Source: a bacterium | Lineage (GTDB): Bacteria > Planctomycetota > Planctomycetia > Planctomycetales > Planctomycetaceae | Assembly: GCA_016125225.1 (NCBI GenBank) | Contig: WGME01000018.1 | Location: forward strand, 124,001 to 188,000 | DNA: 64,000 nucleotides | Reading direction: 5' to 3' | Shown here: piece after piece, positions 62,116 to 64,000 of the stretch | Layout: every line of letters starts with the position of its first letter | How positions within the stretch are numbered: the first letter of the stretch is position 1 | Position numbers and translations under genes: made by a program | Notes under the pieces: generated by a model | The model's database searches: none | The model's input: only the letters and a program-made list of their open reading frames with translations | Told to the model about the DNA's origin: nothing

Positions 62116-63831
62116 TTACTCGTCAGACAGCGAGAAACCGACGAACAGGACGCCCTTTTCATCGGGTACCGTGTAGCTCCCCGTGGGCTTGAAGTACTTC
62201 TGTAACACTTCAAACTCAGGAAGTTTGCTGAGATCGAAGCCCTCGATTTCCCCAGCAGCCTGGTTTTTGGCCATCTCGTAGGCGGTCTTCGCCGATTGGT
62301 CCTGTTGCTGGAATCCAATCATCGAAGTTTTGGCCGGGAAATGAGCGGTCAAATCTTTCCAGTCTTCGGAATCGACGAGGCTGTCGGTGAATTTGCCCCG
62401 AATGATTTCTTCCAGCAGTTCGACCTTCGAAGTGATATAGAGGTAATCGCCCACCACTCCGACAGTCATGTTCTGCTCACCGTCCATCGGAATTTCGTAC
62501 AGCGTTTGCCCTTCGAACTCACGTGTACGCCCAGGGAAGCCATCGGAATCCGCCGCTTTCGCCAGCGTGTCTTTCATAACCGAAGCACTCTTCAAGCCGA
62601 CAGCAAAGGTCGCCAAAGGAGTCGGCGGAGCGGCTTCTTCATCGTCTTCCGCGGCTTCCGGAGCCAGGGTCGAGATATGAATCTCTCCCGTCAGGTTATC
62701 GATGACGTCCTTTTTCGGATGGATCATGGGACCGTCGTCGCTGGTGGCAACCATATCGACCAACCGGGCGAGAGCCCCTGGCCCCTGGAAGGAATCGACG
62801 AGGGATTCAATCGAGAGATAGGCTTCCATCACGTTCCAGTTCATCCCGGCATACATGGAAGCATCGGCCGAAACCCAGGCAGGGGGAGTCTGTGACGTCG
62901 TCGGAAACTGGAATGCTCCCAGCAGACCTGCTGGTGGCTGTTCCACATAGATGAAGGCCTTGTTGACGGTTTCGAAGTCACCAACACCAACATTGATGCC
63001 GCCGCCCATGCCCTTCAGGCCGTCCAAACCGAGAATGGGCAGGAAGCCCAGAACCATGCCCGCCTGGGGCATTTCGCCTTGGACGGTGCTGACACCGGAC
63101 TTGATCAAACCGATGAGGTCGACATACCACTTAATGGCCGGTTCTTCATCTTCGGTGCTGCACTTTTCAAAGATATAGGAGAAGACTTCGGCTTCCCCCA
63201 GGGTTTGCGTGCTGTCACCATCCCAGCGGGTCAGCACGGCTTCCAAAGCCGCCACATCGGAGGCCGCCACGAAATACCCTTCGCTGGTGAAGTAGGCCAG
63301 CTTGTTGTAGGGATTCTGATCAGTCTTCGGAAATTCAAAGATCTGCACTTCGACATCGGCGATCGTTTTTGTCGAATGATCAGCATTGGCCTTCAAAGCG
63401 GTATCCAGCTTTTCCAGTAGCTTGTCAACAGTCGCCTGGCTGTCGCCATACTCGAACATAAAGACAGCGTTCAGCTTGCGAGTCGGCTTTTCCACGATCG
63501 CAAACGTGATTTCTCCCTGGGCGAGGTCATAAAGATCTTCCAGAGTGATGCCTGCCTTCTCGGAGAGCTCTTTCGAGACTTCTTCCAGCTTGCTTTTGAT
63601 TTCGCCAATGATGGGCTGCAAGCCGGGATCGGAGAACATTTTCCCCGTTTCTGTCCCACTCACCTGTTCCACGAGATCGGGAACACTGGAGATGGAGAAC
63701 ATCAGGCGAGTTTCGGGTGGCAGAAGATACTCACCATAAACCGCATCGTCGTCTTGTGCCCAACCGGTTGTTGCCAGCCCGAGGGTCAATACGATCAGGC
63801 CAGTGAGTGGCCGACACAACAAATTCCGCAT
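62116..63831 (-). CDS. Large exported protein, unknown function
   Basis: A 571-residue protein with a clear signal peptide (LTGLIVLTLGLATTGWAQDD). The rest is rich in Asp/Glu with short beta-like stretches and repeats of a motif ending in FVAASDVAALEAVL and YLYITSKVELLEEII, which suggests two copies of a DUF3352-like domain (one in each half). Such proteins are frequent in planctomycetes; no function is known. The gene is 94 bases upstream of the DUF58 gene and may have its own promoter in the final 170 bases of the window. Confidence 0.75.
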   Translation of the reverse strand: MRNLLCRPLTGLIVLTLGLATTGWAQDDDAVYGEYLLPPETRLMFSISSVPDLVEQVSGTETGKMFSDPGLQPIIGEIKSKLEEVSKELSEKAGITLEDLYDLAQGEITFAIVEKPTRKLNAVFMFEYGDSQATVDKLLEKLDTALKANADHSTKTIADVEVQIFEFPKTDQNPYNKLAYFTSEGYFVAASDVAALEAVLTRWDGDSTQTLGEAEVFSYIFEKCSTEDEEPAIKWYVDLIGLIKSGVSTVQGEMPQAGMVLGFLPILGLDGLKGMGGGINVGVGDFETVNKAFIYVEQPPAGLLGAFQFPTTSQTPPAWVSADASMYAGMNWNVMEAYLSIESLVDSFQGPGALARLVDMVATSDDGPMIHPKKDVIDNLTGEIHISTLAPEAAEDDEEAAPPTPLATFAVGLKSASVMKDTLAKAADSDGFPGRTREFEGQTLYEIPMDGEQNMTVGVVGDYLYITSKVELLEEIIRGKFTDSLVDSEDWKDLTAHFPAKTSMIGFQQQDQSAKTAYEMAKNQAAGEIEGFDLSKLPEFEVLQKYFKPTGSYTVPDEKGVLFVGFSLSDE

Positions 63832-64000
63832 GGAGATGCCAATCCTTTATCTGAGGTTCCGTACGGGTCTACGCTGTCCGAGACAACATCCTCCACCGTG
63901 AGGGAGTTGCCGCGCATTTTGACGCGTTTTATCTGTGCCGACAATCCCGCCTGCAGAAATCGTCAAAGGTTCAGTTGCATGCAATAAAACGAACCGTCGG
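63832..64000. other. Upstream region of the large exported protein gene
   Basis: 169 bases to the right edge of the window. No gene or terminator seen; expected to contain the promoter. Confidence 0.4.

Noticed and set aside
1-64000. CRISPR arrays, tRNA and rRNA genes
   Set aside because: No regularly spaced direct repeats and no cloverleaf or rRNA-like stretches were noticed in the intergenic regions; a covariance-model search would be decisive.

Overview
The window is typical of a planctomycete chromosome (order Planctomycetales; genus not determinable by eye). The evidence is the mix of lineage-type families: a DUF1559 protein, a prepilin-like protein ending its membrane segment in LLPAVQ, Tat-exported TIM-barrel and dehydrogenase-like proteins, a PmoA-like (DUF6807) protein, a formylglycine sulfatase, a giant bacterial alpha-2-macroglobulin, Gly/Cys-rich exported proteins and many membrane proteins with N-terminal zinc ribbons. 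No rRNA, tRNA, CRISPR array or prophage was seen. One degenerate IS630-family element is present.

Layout. 1-5.4 kb: DUF885 peptidase-like protein, Cys-rich and Gly-rich exported proteins, and an IS630 copy (3317-4333) with recognisable ends and a frame-shifted transposase. 5.8-11.5 kb: a head-to-tail + strand catabolic-looking group (APH-like kinase, divergent enolase, Tat-exported protein of unknown function, threonine-dehydratase-like enzyme, lactonase-like amidohydrolase), meeting a convergent PmoA-like gene. 12.6-18.9 kb: ClpP-like protein overlapping truD, a sugar isomerase, a 58-residue histone H1-like Lys/Ala peptide, RNase III and HtrA. 19-24.4 kb: phospholipase-C-like/DUF4332 fusion, an ABC importer pair without a binding protein, coaX overlapping a short MnmE-like GTPase. 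24.5-29.4 kb: LRR protein, zinc-ribbon DUF1559 protein, phosphohexomutase, cysteine desulfurase.

29.5-37.2 kb is the most unusual stretch: a tightly packed minus-strand operon that reads, in transcription order, hydroxypyruvate-isomerase-like protein, TPR membrane protein, a radical SAM enzyme resembling the MJ0619/tetraether-synthase (Tes) group, eight small membrane proteins in tandem (seven share a WxxGxP...RxYWKxQ signature, five carry a zinc ribbon), and an Lgt-like diacylglyceryl transferase. I infer a lipid or membrane modification system; that is a hypothesis.

37.5-50.3 kb: prepilin-like protein, HD hydrolase, APC permease, zinc-ribbon trypsin-like protease, alpha-2-macroglobulin, Uma2 nuclease, DinB-like and PilZ proteins. 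50.3-63.8 kb: two separate ABC-2 export modules, each combining an ATPase, a permease and a lineage-specific membrane-anchored protein, separated by a sulfatase, then a DUF58 protein and a large exported protein. Start codons were chosen by ribosome-binding sites and domain starts, and several differ from the longest open frame.
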